A stretch of DNA of 64,000 bases from Plasmodium coatneyi (taxonomy: Eukaryota > Apicomplexa > Aconoidasida > Haemosporida > Plasmodiidae): positions 4,588,001-4,652,000 of the forward strand of contig NC_033567.1 in NCBI RefSeq assembly GCF_001680005.1. The letters are read 5' to 3'. The notes beneath the pieces were generated by a model, which saw only the letters and a list, made by a program, of their open reading frames with translations, was not told the DNA's origin and ran no database searches. How positions within the stretch are numbered: the first letter of the stretch is position 1; each line of letters opens with the position of its first letter. Shown in pieces: positions 40,358-52,879 of the stretch. Made by a program: the position numbers and the translations under genes.

Positions 40358-41866
40358 TTACTTATCATCGTCTTCTTCTTCTTCTTCCTCGTCGTCGTCA
40401 TCATCGTCGTCATCGTCATCGTCGTCCTCATCCTCTGCCACGTAATCCTCTTCGTCGTCATCATCATCTTCCGCCACGTAATCTTCTTCATCCGATTCGG
40501 AGAGGTCATCGACATAGTCCTGTTTTTTATCCCCACCATTGGCATCATCCTGAATGTGTATATTTTTACTTTTTAAAAATTCCAGCAGAGGGGGGTATTC
40601 ATTTTTGTCTATATTGGTATACTCATAACTGATTCCTCTTTTGTGTTTTATGATAAGAGAGAAGAAACGGTGTTGGTTTATGTTACCCGTCCTTTGGAAG
40701 TTGAGCGTTACGATATCTTCAAAGGGGATTAAGATAACCGGTTTTACAATAAAAAGGAAGTATTTATTTAGAGGGTAAAGTTGTCCACTGGCAGCTCTAT
40801 AACTGCATGTAATACCATATTCATTTTTTGCTGTTCTGAAGTCCCCTGGAATGATGGCATTTTTCTTAACCAGGGCGGAGAACAGTCTAGGGATTACTTC
40901 GTATTGTCTTCCGTAGAGAGTTTTCTCCAATTTATATTTTTTCATATCTTCATCAGTTGCATTTATGTCCAACTCCATGTCGTCATCGTTATTCAGTTGA
41001 ATCAAAATGAATGGGTACTCAGTTTGTCCTTGCTTCATTTTGTTATTTAGGTTAAAGATTAAAACGTACTGATTGGAGTTACTTTTGGGTACTAACAGCA
41101 TTTTATTTACATTAGTATACTGAATGGTAAAATCGTAGGATTTTCCATGTAGCTTGAACGACTTGGGGTACATCTCAATTTCGTATCTTCCTCTTGGGAC
41201 CAGGAGAGGAATATTTGCAAGAGAGGCAATGCATTCACTTTTGGCGTCTCCTGTATTTACGTTTTCCAGTAATTCACTTTTAAAATTTTGAAAATGTTGA
41301 TTTTCCTCATTTTCGTGTGGATAACAGAAACGTATTTCCGATAGGAAGTCTTCATTCGATTTTTTCATATCCTCATTTCTTAATTCCATTGCTATGTCTG
41401 TCTTTATCTGTACATTCAGTTGATTGATGCTCTTCGTTGGAATACTGAATGCATACTTGTTATCTACGTCGAAATTTATGTGCGCATTTTCTAACTTGAA
41501 TTCTCCCCAGTTCCATCCCTTCGCAGCTAGCTTCCTGTTAGCTAATCTGAGATTGCAATATTTCAGAAAATGCTGAGTTATTTCGGTAGTATTTCTATCT
41601 GGGAATCCGTCGAAGAAGATGATCAAATTGTCTTTCTGCTTACTGAACTTTAGGTGTAGCCTGTTGTTGTTGTAGCCTGTTTTTATCCACTCGGCTTCAC
41701 TTATGTCACTACACTTGTACTGGTATATGTTGTTCGTTCTTTTGTTTTTCCATCCTAATAACTCGTTGGACATTCGAAATGATCCATAGTCACAGCCCCC
41801 GAAGCCACGGATGTTTCCGATGGAAATCACGGGGTTGGTACTCGAACTGGCGGCGTTCTCTGCCAT
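40358..41866 (-). CDS. FACT complex subunit SSRP1/Pob3 (no HMG box)
   Basis: Histone chaperone subunit that pairs with Spt16 in FACT to reorganise nucleosomes during transcription and replication. 502 residues from ATG at 41866. The N-terminal PH-like dimerisation domain includes ELLGWKNKRTNNIYQYKCSD and IIFFDGFPDR. The SSRP1 central region shows LVPRGRYEIEMYPKSFKLHG, then YDFTIQYTNVNKMLLVPK and the FPFILIQLN-like PFILIQLN. The second PH-like region contains FRTAKNEYGITCSYRA and LYPLNKYFLFIVKP. The protein ends in an acidic tail (about 445-502) of nearly pure Asp/Glu. Metazoan SSRP1 continues with an HMG box; this one stops, as in yeast Pob3. Single exon. Confidence 0.95.
   Translation of the reverse strand: MAENAASSSTNPVISIGNIRGFGGCDYGSFRMSNELLGWKNKRTNNIYQYKCSDISEAEWIKTGYNNNRLHLKFSKQKDNLIIFFDGFPDRNTTEITQHFLKYCNLRLANRKLAAKGWNWGEFKLENAHINFDVDNKYAFSIPTKSINQLNVQIKTDIAMELRNEDMKKSNEDFLSEIRFCYPHENEENQHFQNFKSELLENVNTGDAKSECIASLANIPLLVPRGRYEIEMYPKSFKLHGKSYDFTIQYTNVNKMLLVPKSNSNQYVLIFNLNNKMKQGQTEYPFILIQLNNDDDMELDINATDEDMKKYKLEKTLYGRQYEVIPRLFSALVKKNAIIPGDFRTAKNEYGITCSYRAASGQLYPLNKYFLFIVKPVILIPFEDIVTLNFQRTGNINQHRFFSLIIKHKRGISYEYTNIDKNEYPPLLEFLKSKNIHIQDDANGGDKKQDYVDDLSESDEEDYVAEDDDDDEEDYVAEDEDDDDDDDDDDDDEEEEEEDDDK
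40367..40480. repeat. Trinucleotide repeat encoding the SSRP1 acidic tail
   Basis: Runs of TCN/TTC triplets on the plus strand (GAN on the coding strand) encode Asp and Glu. The unit DYVAED with following aspartates is itself repeated twice, so the tail has probably grown by slippage and short duplication. Confidence 0.85.
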
Positions 41867-44218
41867 TATTTCTCACAGGGGGAAACGTAAAAGGAGACAG
41901 TAAAGACAGTAGTGTGGCTTTTTTCGTTAGGCAGTCACTTATGAAGTCCCTGTTTTGTGAAATCCCCTTGGAGGTATCCCCTTCAGCAGGTCTGTTTCAA
42001 CTTCAACTGGGAAAGGGTCCCTCCTTCGAGCAAACCACGTGTGCGCGCAGAAGAATGGGTGCAGAACGGGCACGTACTAATATTGCCACTGATGTCTGAT
42101 GTTTGTTCCTCTCCCCTTTTTGCAAAGATTCATAAGAAGTCTGCAGACCCCGGGTATGGTAAGATAACTACGTTAAGAAAATTACCCAAGGAGGGTTAAT
42201 CCTTTAGCAGGAGGGGACTTCCTTTCCGGCTCCGTGGGTAAACTGATATAAAAGGAAAAATATACGAACGCGGTGGTACGTTTTTAAGTGTACATATGCG
42301 CATGTACTATACCGCGTGTGCTTGTTCCATCGAGGGGGCACTTGCACTTAGGCATTCGCGCAGTGAGCGGGTTATATTTATCTTTTACATGCCTGCAATA
42401 TGCACTGCATTTGTTGGGCCCTAAAGATGTCCCCCTCCAGGCATAGGTCTTCCAAATAGGTCGTGCAAAAATAAAATACTCATGCCATTCTCGGTTAAGC
42501 ATATAATATATTTGCTATTCCACACGCTGGCGCGAAAGGCGGCAATTTAGGAAGCTGCTCGAATTTGCTTCTCTTCAAAAATTTTGGCTTACCGATTTTT
42601 AGTTTCCCCTAATTTAGTTTCGTGTTTTATGAATAGGAGAACTTCATCGGGGAGTATTAAACAGAAAGGGAGAGACTTGAAAAGGTGGAGTGCGTGCACG
42701 AATCGGACCGAAATGGGCATTAAAAAAAAGGACAATTGCCGCCCAAACGGAAACCGAAATGAATCAGCTTATTATTTATAAAAAAGGGGCAGCCTCATTG
42801 GAAAAGAAGAACTGAGTAAAGTGGTGATAAAAAAATGGAAATAATTGAATATACAGCCAACTAAACACGTGACACTTCACAAACTGAACCAAAATAAAAA
42901 AAAAAAAAAAATGAAAAATAAGTGAATGGCATGTAGGAGTGCTCAAGAGAAAAGAGGACGCATAAAATGGGAAGCAGGCATACCACAATCAAGCACACGA
43001 TTAAAGCGACTAAATGATGCTATGTTTGTGTAATTTTTTGCTCTCCCCCCCTTTTTGTTCGCAGAAAATGTAAAGGAAGTCACCACGGAAGGAAAAAATC
43101 GAGGTGAAAAAAAGGGTGACAGGAAAAGCAAAAATATAATGTGCATCATAAAAAATGGCTAGCCCAAATTAGGTGCCTAAAAAATTAAGGGAGATATCTT
43201 ACTGCATAAGTAAAACTGACCGTGTATATCAAAGCGTCTTCCACGCTGGACTCTTTTGCACGTATAGATAAGGTTTCACCAGTTCATAGCACTTATGCTG
43301 GGAATGAGCATCCGGCATGTTTTGCGGCATTAATTTTGTGCAATTGTAAGGATTTTTTTTTTTTTTTTTTTATTTTATTCACCTATTGGCATATTGAGTT
43401 CCCACGTTTGGACCCCCTTTGAGTTCATCCACGAGTGCACCATTTGGGCATTTCCCCCGAAGTGATAGACACGAATGTGCAAAAATGTTGACCGGTTTTG
43501 TGTAAAAAATGGAGCAAATGTGTGAGCGATGAGTGAAGAAAAAAAAAAAAAAAAAAATACAGCTTCCTCCTACTTTGCTCAATACCTCCATGAGTGACGT
43601 TTCACTTCAAATAAAGGATACAAAGGTCTGTTTGCAAATCATTAGTGGTACTTATCTGCGCACATATGGAACGGGAATGAGAGGGACTACGCCCATTTAA
43701 TTGTTCCACTACACACACACACACGCGTAACTGTATGCACATATGGGTAGGCATAACAGTAAGCGCACATATCGCACGTAAAGAAGCATCTATTCCGAAT
43801 GCCATGACGAATTATGTTAATGTGTAGAATGGTGCGATGACAAAAAGGGACATTCAAAAGGGTCAACAGGCGCTCCTGTCTGTGGCGCGGCAATGTTGCG
43901 GGAAAACAAAACAATAAAGGGGAGCCGTAAAAGGTCTGCGGTAAAAGGACAGCATGCGAATATACATACGTTCAATTTTATAAACGAAACAAAGTATGAA
44001 CGGCTAAGCCGCGCCATGGTGATCAAAATGCCCCATTACAGAAAACCATACAGGAGGAGTGCCCAGTTGAACCTGGGTACTTCCCCCTCCCACATGGACA
44101 TAAAAGGGTGCACATAAAAACCTAGCTATTTGCATACGCATTGAGATGCCTCTTCCGATTAACACCTTCCATAACGTATGTTAAAAATGAATATACATTT
44201 GATGCCCCCCAAATGAGC
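41867..44218. other. Intergenic region upstream of SSRP1
   Basis: About 2.35 kb between two same-strand minus genes. The part next to SSRP1 (41900-42200) is GC-richer and open in two plus-strand frames, one from ATG at 41941, but no family is recognised; it is most likely SSRP1 5' UTR. The remainder has A/T runs (42895-42911, 43350-43370, 43540-43557). A near-palindromic CCCAG...CTGGG segment at 44062-44077 is not a tRNA arm. Confidence 0.6.
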
Positions 44219-47200
44219 CTAGTACTTGCTTGAATTTCTGCTAAAAATGTTCATCCACCTTAGCTTTGGGTAGAACGTATTTGCTTCCCTCTGGTCGTCC
44301 ATTTTTGTTCCGAATTTGTTCTCATAGTTCTGTTCACGGATGTAATTTCTTTTCATTTTTGCCAAGTTCTGAATGGATGTCTTGTTTAAATTGAGGTAGT
44401 TCCTCAAATTGTGGTCCACTGGAAGAGGTTCATTTTGGTGGTCCCTCCTTTTCTCAGTCCTGTTATTACCGCTATTCTGTTTCGAGTTGGTTAGGTTAAC
44501 CCCCCCAGTGAGGGAGCTTTTCTTTGTAAGGTACCTATTTTTGTAATGCCTATATGGATTAATATGCGATGAGTAGAACATGAGATTATTGAGAAAATCC
44601 AAGTTGGCTTGCGTGGTGTCCAAATTGTAGTAGTACAGCATTTTGTTCTTTTCATCATTTTCACAAGATTTTAAATTATGGATAGATGATATATCTTCAG
44701 GGTTCACTAGTATATTTCCATGTGTGTAATCCTTTCGTACATTTTCATCATAGGACATACTGAATAAATTACTTCGTGCACTTTTCAAATCGTAGCTTCT
44801 ATTATGGGTTAGATAATCTTCCTGTTGCTGCTTCGAATGAATGGTGCCATTTTTCTCTACGTTCCAGATGTTACAACTTGCCAAGTGTTTACTTCCCTCA
44901 GTTGTGCTTTCCTTAAGGGTTGTCTCTTTTTTATTTTTAGTTACCTCTTCGTTTGTCCTACTCGATGTGAGTTCATGTGGGGGGTCTTCCCACCTGGTGG
45001 GTCCATTATGCACACTCCCTTTTTGGTACCTTTCATGTTTTTCTTTCTCACCTTGTGGTTTTTGCTTTTTCAAATTTGCATTCATCATGTAGATGTGTTG
45101 AGTATCCAGGTGTGGGTCTTTTCCCTCATCCTTAACTAACAAGTGGGTATCCTTCCGATTGGCGCTACTGTCATGTGTTTGAGATTTATCTCTGTCCAGG
45201 CTTCCCTCAGACAGGTCTCCATTAAACTCTGTAGGGAATTCCACCCCGTAACAATTTTCAGGATTGCTTGGCGAATTTTTCCAAATGTTGTCCTTCTTAA
45301 GTGTAAGGGGGGTGAATTCCATTCCCGCACATTTTGCACTTTTGTCCTGATCGTCTTCCCCTGAACGTTCCTTCTTCCTACTCATTGGGCGGTTATGATT
45401 TTGCGACATTTTCATAGTTGTGCTTTTAGCCGGATCCTTTATGTTGGTGCACTCCTTGGGGGTAGGGTGTTCCGTTGGGGACGCTCCTTTTACGTGAATC
45501 TGCACAGCCTGTTCGCTTCCTCCATTCTCCCAGATCTGCTCCTTTGCATCCCATCGTGTTATGATCCTTTCCCCGTTTTTATTTTTCATTTTTTCTTTCG
45601 TTAGTTCATGCTTATAGCTTACATTTTGGATGATCGAATAGGATTTCTTCACGTCGTCATACAAGGAGGTGTAGTTTCCCCTCTTAATTGCATTGTTCCC
45701 AATGTATGGGTTGTTTGTGGCGTCGGATGTGGGGACGCCGCTTAACTCTTCTGGCTTGGTGGTTATTCCATTACTGTCGTTGCTGGTACTGACGTTGGCG
45801 GATCCTACTTCCTCGGGGGAATATCCCTCCCCACTGTTCTCTGCACTAGAAGGGGATCTTTCCGTGCGCGCCTCTTCGTTATCTTCAGTTTCATTCACTT
45901 TGATCGACTGGTCAATCGGGGAGTGCTGAAATATGTGGCCTTCCAAATTTGGGATGCATCTACCACTTTCGATATCACCCCTATTGTATGTGGAGCTCTT
46001 TTCGCAGTTCCTGTCAAGGATCGCGTTCAAATTGTGCCCTGGTTGCATAGGCTTCTCCCCCCATTCAGTTGCTTTCTCTGTGTCCTTACTTGTGAATTCC
46101 ACCTCACCCATGTCGTTTACCCCCTTTTCGTTATAGTAACTGGCAAGGCTAAGGGTAGGTTTCACTTCGGAAGGACAACTTGAAGACAGATGGGAGGAAC
46201 CCATTTGGTTAGGCAAGTTATTCTTCCAAGGTATGACATTTCCATTTCCACTTCCGTTAAATAAAAATGGTTCATGTGGAAGAGAGCATTTCTCTACATT
46301 GGTGTTGAATCCAACAGTAGGGTAGCTTATTCCCTTTTCATTTTTGCTCATATAATTTTGACTCTCCTCTTTGGTGCACCAAATTATGTGCCTTTTGTCA
46401 CTGCACTTAGTACTGCATTTGTCAGCGCTAACCACATGTGCATCACTAACCGGGTTGGATACCCCCCTGTTCGTTTCGCTTATCATATGGTTGTAATAAT
46501 GGGCACCGTATGTCTGGTGGCTATCCTGGTTAATGCTATTCCTAGTGGCACATTTGATGTACTCAATTTTGTTGGAGGAAAAATAAACACATTCCTTGTC
46601 ACTTACCCGTTCTTCATCATATGGTGCCACTTCATCATATGTTGCAACTTTATCATAAATTGGAACACCCTCCTTGGATGGACAATTCCCCTTCGTGGTT
46701 AATTCATGCTGGTTGCATCCGTTCGTGTAGTACCATTCACTGAAGTGGCGGATATTTGTTATGTCATTTTTACTTTTGCGGTTATGTGCTCTGTGGCTTA
46801 CGTCCACTTGGTTCTTTACGACGTCTTCGTTTTCTTCTCCTCGTTCCTTTCTGTCTTTTTTCACCCTTTTACTGAAACATAAGTTACTTTTATTGTAGTA
46901 ACTTAAAGGGGGAATGTGGGTTGTATTCGTCTTCCTTTTCCTGTGGGGAAATATTTTCTCAAAATTGATGTAGCGTTTTTTGTCATGTTGGTTCTCCCTG
47001 TTGGGCAGTACATGCAAATCCCTATCGTTCGAATAGTACAATTTTTTTAGTAGCAAAAATTTGTTCTTTCCATCTATCTGTTCTTCATTAAATGTTGTGT
47101 TTTCCCTTTGTTTATTTCCTTCCTCGTTTTTGCATAACTTTTTTTCCCCCTCCAGGTGGCCACACGTTTTCTCTGTTCTAGGGTAGCATCTGAATTCTGC

Positions 47201-50200
47201 CGCATCTGTTTTTTCTTTTACATGACTGTCACGTTTGGATAATTTAGGCATGTCATATTTTTCTATAGCACTTTCAATTACCCTTTCTCTTCGCTTGTCC
47301 ACTTTGTTTTTTTCCCCCTCATTATTACTCGAACTTTTGCGCGCAGCCACCACTGCAGTGTCAGTGCCGTTGTGGTTGCTCCTTGTGCCACTGTTATAGT
47401 TCTCTTCACATGAATGTTTCTGTCCATAATTGCAGCTACGGTTGTTGTTTCTGCTACTGTTAGTTATATATTTTTTTTTGTCCACCTGGTTTACCTGTTT
47501 GTCGTCACCACTTGGGTCACTTTTGGATTGGCGTCGTTGGATTTCTTTACTTGGATTATTGATGCTGAAAATTTTTTTTTTTTTTTTTTTCTTCGTCTTC
47601 GTTTCACTTCCATCGCTGTAGCTTTGTTGGGGGGTGTCCTTACACTCTCCTTCGGTGTGTTCTTTCCCTGGTGTGTTACTCCCTTCTTCGCTAGTTACAT
47701 TTTTATTTTCATCCTTTACTGGCAGGGGTGAAGCAATTTTCTCTGGGGAATTATTATCCCCTTTGTGAGTTTCTCTTTGATTGTCCTTTTCTGTTTTCCC
47801 CTCATCTCGTTGGATGGCATCATTTACTTCTTCATGGGTGTTATTATTCAATTTGTTCTTCTGCGTGTTGGAAGTGCAAGTTTCCGCTGGGGCACCCCCA
47901 CTGGGAAGGAATTCTACCCTGTCATCTTTCTCCCCACTGTGCGTGTTCCATTTGTTGGACTGCTCATCAGTGTAATCATTTCGTGAAATGTTTTTCTCTT
48001 CTGTTCTATCCATTTTTGTGCATTCCTTAATTCTGCCCTTTTGGACTAACAGGTTGAGGGTAAATTTGTTTTCCTTTTGGTGACTCTCCTTCGGGTTGCC
48101 CTTCAGTTCGTTTATTTGCATGCACGCCAAATCCATTTGATCGCAGGTAGATTCACCAATAGTGACAATTTTTGTTGCGTGTTGGGATTTGATAAGGGAG
48201 GAGTGTTTATTTGCACTGTGGGTTATTCCTTCCTTTTTGAGAATAATACAGGTGTCTTTCCCTTTGTAGTTGGTGGGACGTAATTGCAGTTCTGCGTCGT
48301 TCTTCGTGGGTGTGCTCACCTTAGATGTGATGCTTCCGTCGGTGAGGAGGGTGTCCCTCATGGGGTTAATCTCGGTTATTCCCCTATTGGCGTGCTCACC
48401 CATTTGGCCACCCACCTGTGTGGATCTTCCCACTTGCTGCACAATACGTGGATGCCCATTCGCACTGGTCAGATCATTCCTCTGTTTGCTTGCTCCCCCC
48501 GTCTGTTTTTCCATCACAATACCCCTATTCTCAGAAGTGACGAAAAGAGCACCTGCAGCGTCTTTACCCCATTCGTAGCTAGCCAACTTTGTGTGACCTT
48601 CCCCCTCTGGGTGTTTAACAAAAAGGTCTTCCCTCTTACGGTCAGATGAGGATGCATTGTTATTATTACTATAATTACTGGCAGTTCCCGTTTCGACATA
48701 TTCGGAGACTCCCCTTTTATATGTCCATTCCTTCGTGTATTCCCCATTATTGGCTGCATAGTTGACTTGATTTTCAAGCAACACACAGGAAGAGGCGCAA
48801 GTACGTCCACTGGTTTGGTTGCTTAAACACCCTACATAGGTCCCCTTATCATCATAGTAATAATATTTGTACCGTACAGGATGGTTGTTGTAATTAGGAT
48901 TTTCATAAAATAATGCGTCACCCGGTGAGGCGTTCATTTTCTCGATCGCTGCTGCGTTGTTATGATTGGGAGAGACGTTTGTGCAGCTCGAGGTGATGGT
49001 GTTAGTGGACTCTCGTCCGTCACTCGCGTTGGAAGCATATTTGAACTTCCAACCGGTGTCGTATTCCCTATTTGTGGTAAGCTTACCCTGGTCGTAATGC
49101 CTTAACAGAGTAGATCTCCCACTGGTGGTTACGTTAAAATCGTTTCCTCCCTTAAACAGGTACAAATTGCTATACAAATTACTATACAAATTATTCTTCC
49201 CCATCAGGTTATCTTTACATGGTAGAAGAAATATATTGTTACTTTGATTTCTGTAGAGGTCGTTTTTATTGAAGTACAAATCGTATGTGTTGTTTGTCTT
49301 TGCAAACAGATGGGGGTTCACATGGGGGTTCTTGTTCACTTGGTCCGTCACCTTAAGTTTATTTTCTTCTACATACTCTAACGGGTGTTTCTTACCATCA
49401 TAGTAGTTGACGCTACTGCTGTGATTGTTACTCTTTCCATCCAAGTACGTATTGTCCAGAATATTATTTTTGAAATATGTTTTCTCCACGTAGTAGTTAT
49501 TCTGATGATCTCTTCGATGATTTGTTATTCCCTTCTGTGTGCACACATTTATTTTATTGTTACCATCATTTGTCTGTTTTTTCTTTGTTCCCATGAGGAC
49601 GTTTCCTTCCTCTTCACATTTCTGGTTTAAGGCATAGTTATCTAATATTTTCCCTTGCTTTTCTTTCTGCGCAAGTGGGGCGTCTGCGTAGACGGGATTC
49701 TCCACGTTGTGCTGTCCCCCATTTGGGTTATTCACATGAGTGTTCAAAACTCCTTTGTCATCGTACAGGTAAAACTGGCCATGGTTTTGATTCAAGTTTT
49801 GGTTTTGCCTCAAGTGGTGGGGATCGCTCCTCTGCACGAGCGAATTGCTTCCTCGAAGATGACACGCTTGACCCTTCTCGTTACCACTACGTGGAGAGGC
49901 GCCAACCTGGTCGTTCTCCTTCAGGGTTGCACTTTCGTATGGTTTACCGTAGGGGGCTCCAAAAGGAGCGGCACATGGAATCCCGTGAGACCCCCTACCA
50001 GACACAACGTTTTGCACACCGCCAGGAACCATGTTTATTAGCATCCCGTTTTTGCTGGCCACCACCCCCGGGACGCGAATATTTGTAACGGAAGGACCAT
50101 TTTCCCTCTTGATTAGAAACAATTTTTTAAACGTCTCAAAGTCCATGTCGTTTTTACCGCTGCCAACTGGACAAGCGACGGTGGATGAAATGGGGAAATT

Positions 50201-52131
50201 CATTTTCTTATGCACGTGAGATACTTCCAACTTGGTTTTCCCCGTATCAGCTAGCCATTCATGGTTCACTACTTCATCCAGGGATAGGCGATTATCTGGA
50301 TTTATGGTGAGCATGCCAGAGAGCAAATTTCGAGCATTCATAGAAATTTTATTGATCCTATGTTTGGGGTAGACGATTTTATTTTTTATAATCGCGTTGT
50401 ACGCGTCTTTAAGATTTTTCCCTTCGTTGTCAAAGGGGAGTAAACCGAATAACATGGCATAGAGGATAATCCCCAGACTCCAAACGTCTGCCTTTTGACT
50501 GCTATAACCACAGGTGGTGTTACACCCTAAGACCTCCGGTGCAGCATAACTTAAGGTCCCCACTATGTCGTGATGTAATTTATTTTTTTCATTAACACAG
50601 CAGGCTCCAAAGTCCCCTATCTTCAATTCATATTCGGAGCATGAGGGTAGCTTCCCTATTCGTATTAACGTCTTTTCTCTTTGACTTAGTTGTCTTTTGC
50701 ATAGGAAGATATTTTCTGGTTTTAGGTCCCTGTGAGATACGTTGTTTCGGTGCATGTACTGCAGCCCTTGGACGATTTTTCGGAAGAAGTACTGCGCGCT
50801 GAGTTCCTCCAGGTGGAGCTTCTACGGTTGTGGGGAGGGGCGTCATGCGCGTATTTGGCGTGATGAGTGGTCATACACTGTTAGGGGAACGAGTAAACAG
50901 ACGCATGTAAGCACATGTGCGAATATGTATTTATGCGGATCTGCTCGGTTGAAAATCCGTTTGGGGGCCTTACATTTCTGACGTAGGATATGAGGTCCCC
51001 TCCATCACAGTACTCCATAATTTGAATAATTTTATCCCTCGTTTCAAGGACGTTGGTTGTTTTTACAACACACGGGTGGTTCATTCTGCAAGAAATGCTG
51101 ATCTCCTCCTTCAGCTTTTGGAAGAGCTCTTCATCGCCTTGCACGGTGGATTTGTCTATGGCCTTGGCCGCGACGAGGGTATCTGTGGGGGCAACATCGT
51201 GATAATATATCATTGCATGTTGATACGCAATTAATTACGCATATAATTATGCATGGCTGCTTATACGTGCTGGTACCCACGAGCGCGAATTCCACCTCAC
51301 AGCGTAGCGGAAAGACAAACCTGTGCTTTTGTCCAAGGCTAAGTGAACCTGTCCAACGGACCCAGTATTTATTTTCTCCAAGATGATGTAATTCTTAAGG
51401 CGAAAGTACAGCAACGTATCGCATAATTTCTTCTTGGAATATCTGGGCTGTATTCTTTTACCATCCGAAACTAACAAATTAAATAATTTCTGCCCTTTGT
51501 CTATTCCCCTGAACATGTAGTCGTCGATGTGTTCGCCCCATATGAGCGACTCCGGTTTCTTAGCTTCAAAGGGGGGGAAAAGAAGGAGGTGATCACATAA
51601 ATGTTTACACCGTTTTATAGTTGCGCAGTGATGTGATTATTTGTAGTATTACTATAATTGAAATGTAGAACGGATGACATGGGGGAGTGAACGGGGATAG
51701 TGCGTCCAAAAGGAGCCCCCCCCAACTGATGATTTGCTTATATGTGCACCCGCACATTTTTGTTTCATTTTTTACTTGTTATAAAATCGATGAGGTTCCG
51801 AACGTGAGGCATGGAGGTGTGGTACATCTTTAAGAACTGCGTCGAAAAATCGGAGGGGGAGAAAGGACACGTGAGGTAGCGGAAAAAGGAGCATACGCAC
51901 TATTCCCCGCAATGCGATATGTCATACATAGTGTAGAAAAAAAAGTCGTGTCATAGAAAACACCCCCACGAACGTAACAAAAAGTGTCCTCTTTTTTTTT
52001 GTTAATTTTACCTGCCATATGAAAAATATATCTTCGGTTATCTGCAGGTCGTGGTCGGCAATGGATTCGACTTGGGGGAGCAGGCGAAGCTCCCTGTCCC
52101 ACTCTGTTCTCCACTTGTCCGTGAGTGCCAT
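44219..52131 (-). CDS. Very large Ser/Thr protein kinase (CAMK/SNF1-like catalytic domain, long low-complexity tail)
   Basis: Exons from 5' to 3' on the minus strand: 52012-52131, 51776-51836, 51321-51563, 50974-51182 and 44219-50821; phases match and give 2411 residues. The kinase domain spans about residues 115-401: glycine loop NTGSVGQV (first glycine replaced by Asn), VAAK with Lys148, HRDLKPEN with Asp243, DFG at 281-283, YAAPEV at 304-309, then DVWSLGIILYAMLFGLLPF. All catalytic residues are present, so it should be active. About 20 extra residues lie between the catalytic loop and DFG. An N-terminal ~110-residue region unlike known domains precedes it. The remaining 2000 residues are Asn/Lys/Ser/Glu-rich with short internal repeats. 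The last exon is 6.6 kb. Start at 52131 is the first ATG in frame; another possible 5' exon at 52347-52405 does not join in phase. It does not look like a CDPK (no EF hands). Confidence 0.85.
46609..46668. repeat. Short coding repeat in the kinase tail
   Basis: Three imperfect 18-24 base units encode PIYDKVA, TYDEVA and PYDEE in tandem (minus strand), a local duplication inside the low-complexity tail. Confidence 0.75.
47572..47590. repeat. 19-base T homopolymer inside the kinase coding sequence
   Basis: Encodes a lysine run (KKKKKKK) on the minus strand. Slippage-prone and a typical place for frameshift errors; the frame is open as given. Confidence 0.9.
49155..49200. repeat. Short coding repeat LYSN in the kinase tail
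   Basis: Twelve-base units (ACAAATTGCTAT / ACAAATTACTAT on plus) encode NLYSNLYSNLYLF. About three copies. Confidence 0.8.
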
Positions 52132-52841
52132 TGGGGGAAACAAGGGAAAAAGGGGAAAGCGGAAGGGAGCACCTATTCGGTAGATTAAGCAACAAATAGG
52201 TTAGGAACAAAACAGTCCGTGAGGAAGTAAGCGGAGCGCAGCTCGGATGCAACAAAGGGGCAGAACAAATTGAGGGCAAAGGGATAGTACGCATATCTGC
52301 ACGGATATAGACACGTAGAAGGAGACGCAGCGGAAGGGGCACTCACGCTGACTGGTCCTTCACACAAAACAAAACGATCACCTTGACTTTGCAATCGTGT
52401 CTCATTTTGAATTAACACATTTTTACGACAGAAAAACGGAGGAGGTGGCAAATTAGGTAGACATTATTTACCAGGCACAAAAAAAAGTCATGGAGAGGTG
52501 ACCGACAGTAGGATACACAAAAAGGAAGAAAGACAAATGGAAGGCGGATTAACGCCAGGCAGACGGCTCAATATGTGCGCCCCGTCTATGCCAAAACGAA
52601 CAACGCACGTGACAACGGCGGACGAACAAACTCTGTGCTAAGTCAAACTACGCAGATTTTTGCGAAGAACAAAAAAATAGGCACATGTATGTGGTTAAAT
52701 AAAAATCAGTAAGTTACAAAAAAAAAAAACAAATGATTGATCATATTGTCTCCTTTTTAGTAGTCCAAAAAAAATTATCATCCGTGTGCACAGCATGCGC
52801 GTAACCCTTCACGCAGTGCGTATTTGTTCACATATAACCAC

Positions 52842-52879
<38 letters not shown>

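Noticed and set aside
41941..42200. Overlapping plus-strand frames upstream of SSRP1
   Set aside because: They overlap the SSRP1 5' UTR position, two frames are equally open, and neither resembles a family; most likely GC-richer leader sequence.
44055..44085. Stem-loop with GTTCAA loop on the minus strand, resembling a tRNA T arm
   Set aside because: The loop has six rather than seven bases and the conserved G53-C61 pair does not form; no other tRNA arm is found.
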